A stretch of DNA of 64,000 bases, from positions 868,001-932,000 of the forward strand of contig JAHLEZ010000008.1 of NCBI GenBank assembly GCA_020726505.1, read 5' to 3'. The notes beneath the pieces were generated by a model. It did not search any database, was not told where the DNA came from, and worked only from the letters and a program-made list of their open reading frames with translations. Position 1 is the stretch's first letter, and every line of letters begins with the position of its first letter. The position numbers and the translations under genes are program-made. This document shows, one piece after another, positions 24,416-36,460 of this stretch. Source of the DNA: Leptodontidium sp. MPI-SDFR-AT-0119 (taxonomy: Eukaryota > Ascomycota > Leotiomycetes > Helotiales > Leptodontidiaceae).

Positions 24416-25498
24416 ATGGAGAGTCCTCCAATGTCACCTATGGCATGGCTCTTGGAGCGTGCCTGCGGAACCCCAGCTTCGGCTGGATCCTTCGCAGGAA
24501 AGCTCGTCAGCGAGCTGCAAATCTGTACGTAATATCACAAGGGTTGTCAAGAACATCTGCTGTTCTGAGGTGAGGTGACAATGGCTGATCTGACATCCTG
24601 GGGCCTCGGTCGACGACAATCAACGCGCAGTCGAAGCTGAGCGCCCTGACGCGCCTCGCCATGTCCAGCAATACCTGGCAGAACGAAGGACATACGTCGA
24701 TTTCTGTGAGTCGTATATGATTCTCCATGCTGCATGCCGGATATGGGAAATTGAAAACTGACGTTAACAGGGGGATCCGATGAGCTTCACCTGTTCCCAT
24801 CCCTTACGTCTGCCATGTCGTCGCCTTCGAAGACCCCCAAGGTCACCGGGACACGCCCCACACCCCCCGCCCCCGGCGCAAGCCCAGTGCACAAACCCTC
24901 CGTTCATAGCAGCACACTCAGAGTCGCCCCTTCTATCTCAAAGAAAGGAGATTCCTATCGACCCCGGTCGCGCTCTCGTCACCGTGATGAGTCCTACTAT
25001 CGGAGCCACTGGGACCCTAGGTCTCGATCAGTTTCGCCTCGACGTGAGTCTCGTAGAGACTACCGTCTCAAATCTTCAAGCCGAACTTATGACATATACG
25101 GCCCGAGGGGTTCTCGATCTCGATACCGATCACCTTCCCCGAGGGCTGCCCGTCATCGGGACCCTTCTCGATCTCCACCCTCCAGAGAGGCCAGACCTAC
25201 AGAGCAACCAACCTCCTGGCAGAAATTGGCAGAGAGAATTGCCAACAAGGATCCAGCTACCTTGCGTGGCCCTGCCACAACCCGCCGTTTCACGATCCCA
25301 TCTAGCGAAATCCGTGATAACCTCCATGATGCCGACATGATACCCATTGCGGTTTCCAAAGTTCACGTCAAAGCCAGAACTGGCAAGCCTTTTTTACCTC
25401 TGCAGTTCAAGGACCCAAGAGCTAGTCAAATGTTACTTGGCAAGCACGGAGACGCACTGGAGGAGGTCAGCAAGTTCTTTCCAGCTCTGGTATTCTAG
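24416..25498 (+). CDS. SR-rich hypothetical protein
   Basis: I do not recognise a family. Three exons, 24416-24524, 24631-24705 and 24771-25498, give 303 residues ending at TAG 25496-25498. Intron 1 has donor GTACGT, a CTGAC branch site and acceptor CAG; intron 2 has GTGAGT and GTTAACAG. The N-terminus is MESPPMSPMAWLLERACG; the middle (about residues 120-195) is an Arg/Ser dipeptide-rich stretch (RPRSRSRHRDES, SRSRYRSPSPR) like the RS domains of splicing-associated proteins. A more ordered C-terminus follows (RRFTIPSSEIRD, ISVSKVHVKARTG-like). The same frame stays open past the TAG for 52 more codons that look coding (VEEVLDNLDSKSPKGLVNLW) to TGA at 25655-25657, so the true end is uncertain. 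The start is the first ATG of the open frame. Confidence 0.55.
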
Positions 25499-25657
25499 GT
25501 CGAAGAGGTGTTGGACAACCTAGACTCAAAGTCACCAAAAGGTCTTGTGAATTTGTGGCTGGAGGTCAAGTCAAGCTCGGATCCGCTGAATGATGGGGTT
25601 AAGTGGCAAATTGATGCTTGTCACCGTGGGTTCGAGGCATATCAGAGAAGAGATTGA
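25499..25657 (+). other. Likely coding extension after the SR-rich gene's TAG
   Basis: This frame is in phase with the SR-rich gene and reads VEEVLDNLDSKSPKGLVNLW then a Ser/Asp/Lys-rich segment, WQIDACHRGFEAYQRRD and TGA. It would join the gene if bases 25466-25498 (GTCAGC...TTCTAG, 33 nt, in phase) were spliced out, if the TAG were read through, or if the TAG is a recent nonsense change. Confidence 0.45.
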
Positions 25658-26048
25658 GATGCAGGTGGACTTCCAGAAGTGAGGGACTACTACTATGCGA
25701 ACCGTCGGCTCTTTCATCACTCGTTGACCAATCAGGGAGTATATTTGCAGACTTTGGCGAGACCTAGAAGTCACCAAGAACTTTTGGAGCAATCGAACAA
25801 GTATAAGAAGGCGGGGAGATAGGGAGACAGGTGGAGAGACGGGGAGACAGGCTATGGCGAGTTCGGACTTTGAAGGAATGGGTAGACTGAGTAGGGTTGG
25901 AAGTCCTGGACACCCTAGGGATATTCAATTCGTCATCAAGAAGGAGCACTGAGTGGATATGCTTTTGGGGAAGTTGTATTGTAATTCTAATGTAGAAAAC
26001 TATTCAATACTTTGAGCGACCGGACGGGTATTCTGCTTTTCCTCCATC
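25658..26048. other. Convergent intergenic gap
   Basis: Between the SR-rich gene and the subtilase gene, which converge. No gene is seen; GGGAGAC-type short repeats occur near 25820-25850. Confidence 0.5.
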
Positions 26049-27330
<1,282 letters not shown>

Positions 27331-28828
27331 GCTGATTGCGAGAAGTGAGAGATGAATAGAAAATTCTAAACTTACGGAAGAAGGATCATTGCTCCCTTAT
27401 ATTCGCATATCGGACGGGCTGTGGAGAAAAAACGAACTTGTCTTTTCTGATCCAAGAAAGCTCAGTATCAGAGCTAAGTGAAGCTATTCTGAGACCGGCT
27501 TGATGGTGGCAGCTGCCAGCCTTTAACGAAGCGGGGATAGATCGTCCCAACTCCTCAATCAGTGACAGCCGTGGACTGTGCTCAGGGACCCCTAAATGGC
27601 TTTAAGGTTAAAATATGGCTTCTGCTAAAGATCGCACATCCTTGGCACCTGCCAGAGGAGGGGAATGATGGGCAGCCAAGAAGCGCTGAGTACTAGGTAG
27701 TCGCCCTTTGACGATTTCGCGCTTTGCCAAGCGAGATCTCCACCTGACGACAGACCGAGGATGTTGAGGGCTTTGATAACTGGATTCAGCTATGCTAATC
27801 TTTTGGTTGTATGGACGCCACCTTTTGGAGATCTTGCGGAATGGGTTAGAGTTGCGATGAAGTGTTGCCTTTTGGGCGAAGGCTTAATACCCGCACTGAG
27901 ACATTTCTTTGGCCACTGGGTCGATTTGAAGTGGAATAAGCCTCGGAAGAAAAACCAAATACGTCTTAGTCGCCACTGTGATCGAGGAAACCAGAGAACC
28001 TAAGCTCTTGGTACTAGGTAAACAACCACCGGATCCCACTTTGCAGCTGGACTCAAAGTACTTGTCATCTGTGTCGAGGAAACTCACTGTGCCAAGAAAG
28101 ACTTTGGATTTGGAGTTCAAACGAAAGACTTGAAGACCGTGAGAATGAGAAATAAAAAGAAAACTCCCATAGTCTTTATGAATGACGAAGTGGCATCTGC
28201 GATGAAAGCTGAGGCTGAGGCTTAGATGAACTCTTTCCTGCCAAGGCGGCATCTGGACAGGCGCTCGTGTCTTTCTTGTGAGATACACCTCTCTTCAAGA
28301 TTGCATTTTTCTACTTAACCATAGAGAGATGAGAAAGCAGCATAGATTATAGGAGTAACCAGAGAAGGCACGCGAGAATGTGAGTGTTATCTTGAAGAGT
28401 TTAGCAAGCAGCTACCTAAGTGTATCGCAATTAAAACGGCAGGTTTGTTCCTCTCAGTAAGAATATATCAAAAATTTGTCATTGCCAGAAGAAAACACAG
28501 AATAATTGACCAGAATATAGACCAGGGATCTCCCCCTGATGTACTAGCGAGGCACAGTGAAATCAAGAAAGAAAATAAAGCAGTAGAAGAGTTCCGGCTA
28601 CAGCACGTTCGATGATCAACTATCCACGGTGTCTGAGTTAATTATCCCGCGATGAAGGAAAATTAGTGAATTATCAAGGTGGAAGGTTGAAGATGAGAAG
28701 TGGGTGAATCCGTTGCGACATCGTTGTCTCTCGCCGTCGTCGTCTAGCCGAGTTGACCCTACGACGGCAATTATTCATTTCGCTCCTTCTCAACCTCAGC
28801 TTCCCATCTTCCTTCAACACCGCAAAAT
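27331..28828. other. Divergent intergenic region
   Basis: Promoters of the subtilase (GAATATAAGG on the minus strand near 27393-27402) and of the 28829 gene. No gene is supported. Confidence 0.5.
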
Positions 28829-30111
28829 ATGTCACCGCAGATGGCGAGCATAATGGAGGAGGATGGCAGCACTTGGGATGTCTGGGGAGGAGATGAATCT
28901 GGAGAGGATGATTCGGCCACGCCATCGGCAGACACTGTGCCGCAGCCCACTCCTTACCAGTCTCGCCTTCCAGAGATCGACAAGATGCTGAACCTCCAGA
29001 CTCCCAAATACGCCAACAAGGTTCGCCATAGTGGCCAATACAGGGCGATCTTGAGAGCAACCAGATCGCAGACTTGGGATCAGGAGTGGCTTAGGAACGC
29101 GGAGATGGATCTCTGGTACACCCATTGTTTGTTGACCTCACTCTGAAAACCCTCGATCTTCACTGACGATTGCCAGCCAGCGATCCTTTTCCTGGAGGAT
29201 TATCCCCAAAGCTACCAGATACAAACGGCAGCTCTCACACAATCCAGAATGAGGTTTCAAGCTCGGATTCGGATGGCGGCGGTGTTAAGCTCGATATCAA
29301 TTGGGATAAAGGAGGCTCGTTTTACGACTCTCCATATGTCAAGGCCCACGATGACTCATCCCCCGACTCATCTCCAAACATTGGTGCCAAAGTCCCAGAG
29401 CAATTTAACGACATTGCCAGCAGAGAGGATGTCGAGGGTGGCACTCATGCGGAAGGTCGCCCGGATAAAGCTGACGCCGACGTTTTGTCGAGAGTCATCA
29501 ACAGTGCTCTCGCAAGTGCTGTTAAGCATGTCCAGTTCGATATTGTGATGCCCAAGCCCAAGCCACCCACCAAGCCAGCCTGGGGCAGCGACAAGGCGCA
29601 CGGTAGTACACAACGACTCGCTGTTCTAGCACACAGCCTAAAGACGACGAAGACCTCCTCAATACGATATGCAGACATGGAATCCTCATCAAGTCGCGCT
29701 ATCAAAGTTCCAAAGTGTATCTCACCATCAACTTTTGGGCCACGAGTCGTGATCCCCAAGTCTTCTATGTCTAATGGATGGGTTGAGTTCCGGGAGCCAG
29801 AATCAACAGCTACACGTACTTCTACCTCGATCTCAGCGGCTGATTGGGACAATCCGGAGGCCTTGAACCTCCAGAGACGTTCTCAAGAGGATGTTGAAGC
29901 CAAGAAAGAAGCTGCTCTCTCGGCATGGGCCGCTTTCCCAGCTCAAGCAGCCAAGGAGGATAAGGCCGACGCGCTTGCGCACAGACACCTTGTTCCAAGT
30001 TCGACCCCTCATGCTGCACCAGTCATTAAGGAGACGTTTAAGAAGGTTGTTGTTTCTGGAAATAGGTTTGAGAGGAAGATTGTTGGGAAGACTGTTGAGA
30101 TACTTGAGTAA
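28829..30111 (+). CDS. Hypothetical acidic/Ser-rich protein
   Basis: Not recognised. Exons 28829-29115 and 29181-30111 give 405 residues. The 65-base intron has donor GTACAC, a CACTGACG branch site and the second of two CAG acceptors, which keeps the frame. The N-terminus is acidic (EEDGSTWDVWGGDESGEDD); residues 50-95 look folded (LPEIDKMLNLQTPKYANKVR, HSGQYRAILRATRSQTWDQE). The middle is Ser/Asp-rich and likely disordered; a basic/aromatic motif (SNGWVEFREPES) and a Lys-rich C-terminus (FKKVVVSGNRFERKIVGKTV) follow. No signal peptide or membrane segment is seen, so it is probably intracellular. The start AAATATG is the first ATG. Confidence 0.65.
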
Positions 30112-30681
30112 GGGTGGAGTTCTGGGCATATGTGAAAATAAGGTTGGTGTTGTTGGTTTGTTGGAGATGGTATTCATGGATGGGTGGGGGCGAAGATTGG
30201 TGTTCTCTCGTAGCATAGTATGCCTGCTCTTCGATCCTGTGACAAGTGTACTCCTATGTTACAGACTCATTTCGAGACATCTGATGAACAGTTCCTTGGG
30301 GGGTGGATGAAGTCTGTGAAGGTTTCTCTGGGAGCCACATTTCAGGTAGTAAAAATATTAATTTTTCTAGTTCTCTAGCCGCTTATCAGAAGAATTTTAC
30401 CTCACCCTTATACATGGCATTTTGCAGAGGCAGAACTGAAGAGAAACAAAACATTCACATGAACAAGTGGCCCCCACCCCCTACTGCAAAAGCCAGAGCA
30501 CCGTCGTTGGTGGTGTTAGCAACTGTTTATATTTCGTCTAATTTGGACTAGCGTGATCGGACACCTAAATCCCACAACGAATTCCTTCCTTCCCGTCTTC
30601 TCTTCCACTTTCTTCACAACCTCACAACCTCACTGCGACCACCACCACCGCAACGCAGACTTGACTTATATCTCAGTCAAG
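30112..30681. other. Intergenic gap
   Basis: 3' flank of the 28829 gene and promoter of the 30682 gene. Pyrimidine/CA-rich bases (30580-30670) precede the next ATG. No gene. Confidence 0.5.
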
Positions 30682-31049
30682 ATGAGCTTCTCTTATACCA
30701 CTCAGATCGTGTGGATGCTCGCGAGAACACGAACTGTTCCCATCACGGCCCCCGGCGAACTTTCAGGTTTGCTTTCCTTTTGCGCGCCATGATATGCGCA
30801 CCTCTCCTGTCCCCGCAAGAGCTTAGAGAGTTTGCATTTGCTTACTCCAAGTGCTCGCCTCAGTGGACACTGGACTGACCCGTGTTTACAGGATCTCAAA
30901 TCGACGAGATGCAGCTCCTGGAGACATATGTCGAGCATGGAAAGAGAATTGGAAATGAGAATCCCAAATTAGAGAGAGAGCAAGCCATGTGGGTGGCAGG
31001 ACTGGCAATATTCAGGCAGTACTGTAAATTTCATGCTTGCAGGTGCTGA
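30682..31049 (+). CDS. Small hypothetical protein, 80 residues
   Basis: Not recognised. Exons 30682-30766 and 30892-31049 are joined over a 125-base intron (GTTTGC donor, CTGAC branch site, TTTACAG acceptor). The product starts MSFSYTTQIVWMLARTRTVP and continues with a charged, helix-like segment (SQIDEMQLLETYVEHGKRIG, EREQAMWVAGLAIFRQYCKF) ending in a Cys-rich tail. The ATG is in good context (AAGATGAGC) after a pyrimidine-rich leader, which supports a real gene. No signal peptide is evident. The 3' end could change if a further short intron exists. Confidence 0.5.
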
Positions 31050-31262
31050 TTTTAGATACTGATCAAGATGTCCAGGGACCGAGGCCGAGGAGATTATCCT
31101 TCGCTATTCGGCAACCACCGGTGTTGCAACACCCCAAACCCAACCTCATAATAGTTATAAACTTCAGAGTCAGTCATCCCCAGGCGCTCCTTCTCCTTCG
31201 GTTGTTCATTCAAGAAAACCTTTGTATGTCTCCTAGGATGATGATCTTCCAACATGACGCAT

Positions 31263-32018
31263 CTAATCCTCTGTTGATCGGAGCTCTTCGTTCTGCTCAA
31301 GGAAGGCAATAAGCGTAGTAAGTTGATCCTTATTCCCATACATCTCATAGTAACTGTTACTGTCCACAGCCCAGAGGTGCAAAAATTCCTCCTCATAGAA
31401 ACCGGCATTCTCCCAGTCAATCACCCAACAGATTTCCAACGTTTTCAGGTCACACATGAGATTCTGGGGGCCTAGGTCGCCATGACAGAAAACAAAAACC
31501 GGCTGGTCAAGGACCTTCGGGATCCAGTCTGCCCTCCGATCATGCTCGGTTACCCAAGGTGGCGGGATGACAACGCCGTTAAACACGGACACGGACGACC
31601 TCAGGGCCGCAAGTTGGGGGAGCATCGTCTCTCTGATAAAGTTGGCGGCATTCTTGTTCGCTACAGCTTGACAGGCTCCGCAATCCTTCTTCTGATGGCC
31701 ATCGAGGAGGTAACCATATATGGGCAGTTGACGGCATTGTTTACCGATCTCACCGAGTTCAATGCCTTCGACACGCTCCACCGTGAGGTACGTGCCATCT
31801 TCGCTCTCTCCTGTCTCGATGACCCTAGGCACTGGGATGGTGGTGTTCTCCCGGATGAATTCGAGGGCGGCGCATTCATTCATGATGCGTTGTGAAGCCC
31901 ATTTTTTGCTGGTATCGACGCCGTAGATGTTGTAGAATGGCCTCACGGCGATGGCCTTGGTGAAGGTCGTCTCGGTGAGCGTCCTTATGGTCTGTGGCTT
32001 CTGGGGCTGACGAGGCAT
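31263..32018 (-). CDS. Aminoglycoside phosphotransferase-fold (APH) protein
   Basis: Intronless, 251 residues. This is the protein-kinase-like APH fold common in fungi as a small-molecule kinase or pseudokinase; the substrate is unknown. Visible motifs are the start of the N-lobe (NECAALEFIRENTTIPVPRV), the hinge (TYLTVERVEGIEL), the catalytic loop with HGDLGPQN (His-Gly-Asp-x5-Asn, about residue 190), and the metal-binding VIDWENAGF (about 208). It lacks an evident Gly-rich loop and is slightly short, as is usual for this group. The ATG at 32018 starts the longest frame; no presequence is visible. Confidence 0.82.
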   Translation of the reverse strand: MPRQPQKPQTIRTLTETTFTKAIAVRPFYNIYGVDTSKKWASQRIMNECAALEFIRENTTIPVPRVIETGESEDGTYLTVERVEGIELGEIGKQCRQLPIYGYLLDGHQKKDCGACQAVANKNAANFIRETMLPQLAALRSSVSVFNGVVIPPPWVTEHDRRADWIPKVLDQPVFVFCHGDLGPQNLMCDLKTLEICWVIDWENAGFYEEEFLHLWAVDSNSYYEMYGNKDQLTTLIAFLEQNEELRSTED

Positions 32019-32465
32019 ATTGCTCTCGGTCTTGAAGGTTGCTGCCCACGAAGTAGTAGACTGGCCGAAGTGGTGTGATGTTAAAGAGGAAGACAGAGGG
32101 AAATGGGAATGGAAAAGAGGGCAGGAGCCTGCTCAACTTTATGTGCAGCTTGGAACCTTGGACGGAATGTCATAACATCGGCAAGAATGCTAGCTGTATA
32201 TAGCGGGTGTGGATTTGGAGGTAGAAAAGTACGATCGTAGGCTACAGAGAGAGAGGTTGATCTTGGAGTTCTGGTCTCGATGTGGAGTGTGCACGGGCCG
32301 CCGTAGTAAGCTTTACTACTCGTACGGTACAACCCGTGCACACATTTACCAGGACCAATGCTGGGATGGACGGAGAGGAGAATCTAGTTTGCTGAGGTCG
32401 TCCTCGAGTTCAAGGATAGTCTTCCCTAGTTTGTCCTTCAGTTTGTTAGGTCGATCGCGATAGTC
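32019..32465. other. Intergenic gap
   Basis: Promoter of the APH-fold gene and 3' flank of the small gene at 32466. No gene seen. Confidence 0.45.
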
Positions 32466-32633
32466 TTAATTAAGGCGTCGGGCGTAACACTTCAACAGCT
32501 CGAACTCTGGGTCATCAGCATCTGTAACAACAGCAGCCAGTGTGTGTTGAAATCTCGGGTGCACGCCACAGTGGTGAGTCTCTAACACGCATGCTATGAC
32601 AGCGAAGCTTGGAGGAGACTCACCTTCAGCCAT
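32466..32633 (-). CDS. Putative 41-residue protein split by a 42-nt intron
   Basis: Exon 1 (32633-32624) encodes MAE plus one base; a 42-base intron (GTGAGT...GTGTTAG) follows, and exon 2 (32581-32466) completes EETHHCGVHPRFQHTLAAVV, then TDADDPEFELLKCYARRLN and stop TAA. The product is continuous only when the intron is removed, and its composition is protein-like (acidic patch, Leu/Tyr/Arg-rich end). No family is recognised. It could also be the remnant end of a longer protein. Confidence 0.42.
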   Translation of the reverse strand: MAEGESPPSFAVIACVLETHHCGVHPRFQHTLAAVVTDADDPEFELLKCYARRLN

Positions 32634-33341
32634 GTTTGAGATGGCAATCGTCTCGAGTGAATTGTAAGCAGATGTGGTTTGTGATGTATAGTATGTGTTG
32701 TGATGTTGAAGTTCTTGATAGTGTGGTGTGGGAAGGGGAGGGAAGGAGAATGGAACTAGGAGTGGAACATGGAAGTGCTTTTATGACGAGAAACGAACGA
32801 CGGAGCTAGGTATGAGCTAGTGAGGTTCAGTCTGCAAAGCGAATGGAAGTGGGCAAGAGCCACGAGGAAGGAAGGAGCGACTGATGAACACTAGATCATG
32901 TCAATTCTCGGTTACCGAAAGTCCATGTTCTCCCCCCTACCCCAACAAACAAGAGCTCAATCTACAAGGCGCATGGCAACTAAATGAATAGCCTTACGAT
33001 ACTGTAAATTACAGTTACGAGCCAGTTCCAAGCACAATATATATTAGAAATCATTGATAAAGTAAGCGACGAAGGGTATTGTGAAATTAAGAACGAAGTT
33101 GAAGAACGACAACAGTTCCTTATCAACGAATCATGAGAAAAAGCATTTTAGAATATGCTCACACCACCAGACTTCCTTCATTCAACCTTTATAAAAACTT
33201 TGTAACGTCCATCCTTGTATCGAGAGACGCACCCCGTGACGAGACCTCGCAAAGAAGGAGTGAACACGTGCTATTACACCTTAAGATGAGAACAGTATAA
33301 TTCTGCAAGGAGACTGGCCAGGCATATTCATCGTCTAAACT
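32634..33341. other. Intergenic region
   Basis: Upstream of the 41-residue gene and downstream of the first HET locus. No gene or repeat seen. Confidence 0.5.
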
Positions 33342-34982
33342 TCATTCAAGTACAAAATCCTTCAATGTGACGGCTACTTTAAACCGACCCATTACACTAG
33401 TGTCGGCGTACGCCTCTCCCAAAACGTGGTAGCATTTTCCCATTCTGCGGAGGACAACCAGCGTCGGACATCCTAAGATCGTACATATGGCGTCTCCTGG
33501 CCTAGCAGTGCGAGGAACAAGAGCAATACAATTTATCCATGTAACCGGTGGCGCCTTGCTGGCGTATAATGCTCTCCTCGTTGCACGACCAAGTCGAAAT
33601 GAACTTACCAAACGGGAGTTCCCCACCTCCCAGATCTTTCGCAAGGCGACTATTCCTGGAAGTTCGACTTTCTCCGTGCTACAATGTAACAACGTCTGAA
33701 CATCAGAAAATACCTCGCCTCGACCAGCAAGAAGAGTTCGAGTAGTAGCCTCCTTGGACATCAGCCTCGTGTGTTCATCTTCATCTTTTGGCATGCCATC
33801 TAGACCAAGATCCAGGCACTTCTGGTAGTGCTTCCATTCACTCTCAATATCGACTTGATCCCGCCAAGTTGTAGTTCCGACTCCTGGCTGTATATTTCGT
33901 GAAACAGTCTGCGAAACTCTGCCGATGATCAAGCCCTTTACCCCCAACCTGTCGTTCGCAAAGGATGAAACAGCTTTTTCTGCAAACAAGCTTGGCTTAT
34001 ACTGTGGCTTTATCGAGCAGCAATTGTACGGCGTGGCAAAGTAGGGGCACCAAGATGGCATATCTAGCTGCCATTTATCGTCTTCCTGGGTATTTGGAGG
34101 CGTCTGACGCCCTCTGATGACGATGATGTATAAGCTCTGCGTCGATTTGATGATTACTTCAGTTGTATGACGGATAAGTTTGCGTATATCTTTCTTCCAA
34201 TCAACCTTTATTTGCTTCTGGATGTCGTTACCAAGCAGGTTTAGAAAGGCGAAGATGTTATCATGTCGTTCGCTACATTCCCTATCTAGGAAACAATCCA
34301 AAAAGCGTTCGGGAGACAACTGCTTAGAATCCTGTCTCAAGAGTTTCGATTCAGGATAGCCCCGGAAATAGATGCGCGTTGGGTCGCTCGCATCTGAGTG
34401 ATACCCTTGCTTGTCAAAAGGATAAACCTTCTCGAGTATCGAATACAATGCTACCTCGGAGCCGCACTGGATGAAAAGAGAACGAGCAAACATCATTTCT
34501 TGCACAATCCAAGCTCGAAACCAGTAAGGCCTGTCCAATAGCTCCCCGACAAGGTCATGCTCGTTACAGATCTCCTGGTTACTGATTTGAAGTATCATCA
34601 CCTGGGATGATGGTGGTGGTATATCTAGTTTTTGAATTAGATCCATCGTTGAAAAAGCCGACCTGCTGCCCTCGTTTGCCGGCCCTGACCACGCAATAAC
34701 ACTCCTTGCGAGGTTGTAAATTCGATGCATCGAATTAACCTGTGCTTCCTTCTCTTCCTTATCCTCTTGATTAATGCACAACGCATCAACCCAGAGCATC
34801 CTTTCAAAATCAGGAAATCGTAGGTGTCTGAGGGCTTCTTCGAGGTTACGAGTAACGGGGAAACGAGATTCCCAAAGGTCGATAAAAAATTTGGGTTTTT
34901 CTCGTCGCCCCAAACGTAGGAAAGTGCATCGTATTCGTCGACAGGCACCTGCGCTAAGGGGATGTTGTGTGTCTGAGGTCAT
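33342..34982 (-). pseudogene. HET-domain protein, 5' end frameshifted (HET locus 1)
   Basis: HET-domain proteins act in heterokaryon incompatibility and related self/non-self cell-death responses. From the ATG at 34982 the frame is open for 546 codons, but its first ~28 residues are not HET-like. The conserved HET start (IPLAQVPVDEYDALSYVWGD) is encoded at about 34900-34960 in another frame. The two frames join at the A/T runs at 34884-34900 if one base is added, giving ALSYVWGDEK then FIDLWESRFPVTRNLEEAL. Downstream are MLWVDALCINQED, MHRIYNLARSVIAWSGP, RPYWFRAWIVQEMMFA and a long variable C-terminus to 33342. Either the gene is broken in its core domain or the sequence has a 1-base error. 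Sequence further upstream (34990-35120) also looks protein-like but contains stops. Confidence 0.7.
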
Positions 34983-35117
34983 TTGATATCGTCGTTACCA
35001 CAGCCGTTGATCAGCACCACCACTTCCCAAAATACGCGTTGTTCCTTCCTCTAGGTGTTCGGGATAGACTCGACCCAGATCGACCGCCGGCTTGTTAAGT
35101 TGCTCTAACGTCAATGT

Positions 35118-35214
35118 TTATGCTGCAACCGGATGCCTAATGCCCCCCTCTTCAGACAGTTCTAACTTGGCATGCTTCAGAGGTCGAAGTTCGTCCCAGC
35201 TAGGCCGAGCGTTG

Positions 35215-35268
<54 letters not shown>

Positions 35269-35291
35269 ACTCGATTCCGTTTCTTATCCAT
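35118..35291 (-). CDS. Short Asp-repeat reading frame, 57 codons
   Basis: ATG at 35291 encodes MDKKRNRV, then 17-18 consecutive Asp from a GAT microsatellite, then NARPSWDELRPLKHAKLELS and a short tail to TAA at 35118. The non-repeat flanks look coding. After the stop the same frame again reads like protein (TLTLEQLNKPAVDLGRVYPE) up to a TAA near 34989. This may be the broken N-terminal part of HET locus 1, or a separate short gene. Function unknown. Confidence 0.35.
35215..35268. repeat. TCA/TGA trinucleotide microsatellite, 18 units
   Basis: A perfect 54-base TCA repeat on the + strand. On the minus strand it is poly-Asp (GAT) in the only frame with flanking coding-like sequence. Confidence 0.97.
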
Positions 35292-35534
35292 GACTTGAAA
35301 GGGATGTAGCCGTTCTTCGGAACAAGATGGAGAGAACTGGCTGGGGATTCTCCTTCGTACAGAAGGTATAAAGTAGAGAGCACAAAATTCGCGTTAAATC
35401 TTAATTGCGCCTTTGTTTGTGCAACCTTCCAACACAGTCAGCGCTAAAAGTGGCTGGCGTGGTGTTATCAAGCGAAATGGGGCGAAGCCGATTTTGCGAG
35501 CAATTGTAAAATGTACCCGTTGTCATTAAAATAT

Positions 35535-36460
35535 TTACAACAAAAACAAAGCAGCAGCCAGTGCTATCAGTCCCGCAACATAGGCACCCCCACCATTCTG
35601 TCCAAATCCTGAAGTTCCAGGCGTTGGAGAGGTACCATTCGGAGCTACACCAGTCGTTTCGTTCGCATTGGAAGCGGGGGCTACACCAGTAGCTGCGGCA
35701 GTGCCAGGCTGTTGCGCGCTCGGATTTACCTTTGTGATATTCGCGGCGACCAGTGTGGCAGAATTGATAGGGGCAGCAGCTGCCGGTACGGGAGCACTCG
35801 ACGTGCCGTTCGTCGTTATCGTCGCTGCGGTGCCATTTGTGACATCGAAAGAGTTTCCTGCCAAGATAGGCACACCTGCTGCTTTCACAACGTTCACAGC
35901 GTTGAAGTTCGTCCTTGTGGTTGCGGCCTGTTTTAGTAAAGCTATTGCCGAGCTGCTGTTGGTACCGGATGTATCGAGAAGTAATTGTGTGTATCTGTGG
36001 GTGTTTGGCGCCTTGTTTGGTGGTGACGGTCCGAAATATGGCGCAAATGCTGTCTCGTTGCTCGCGCTGCTGAGTACGAATACCATCATCCCTCCGATCA
36101 TCGTAGCAGTCGTGGCCGATGTGAGCCCTTGTTGCATCCAATGAAGGAGCTCTCCAGTCGGACCGCCTACTGTCTGCGGAGGGATGTCTGGATCTACCAT
36201 CATGATGGTATATGTTCCCATCAACCGTTGCGTCGTGCCGATCGTAGGTACTTGTGCGGTTTCTATTCCAAAATCAGAAACGAGAGCTGGAAAATCAGAA
36301 CGAGTTGCCTACCTGCTTTGGTCATCGACTTTCCATTTAATGCCAGAGTGTTCCCAAAGGCCACAATCAAGTCTGAATTCGAAACTGGTTGAAAGCCGCT
36401 CGGTGTGACGGCTGTTGCGGCGCCCGCGAACGCAACTGCAAGAAGCGACTTTGACAACAT
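35535..36460 (-). CDS. Secreted GPI-anchored PEBP-like protein
   Basis: Exons 36460-36313 and 36262-35535, joined over a 50-base intron (GTAGGC...GAATAG), give 291 residues. MLSKSLLAVAFAGAATAV is a signal peptide. The folded part resembles phosphatidylethanolamine-binding proteins: TYTIMMVDPDIPPQ (about 72-85, the DPDxP ligand-loop motif), GELLHWMQQGL, then APYFGPSPPNKAPNTHRY. A Thr/Asn/Ala/Pro-rich stretch with several N-glycosylation sequons (residues 160-265) and a final hydrophobic segment (AYVAGLIALAAALFLL) indicate GPI anchoring at the cell surface. PEBP proteins bind lipids or inhibit kinases or proteases; the ligand here is unknown. The intron is confirmed because it connects two PEBP-like halves in phase. 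Confidence 0.8.

Noticed and set aside
35177..35383. Poly-Met reading of the TCA microsatellite
   Set aside because: The poly-Asp frame has a better start and more coding-like flanks; a run of 17 Met is not plausible.
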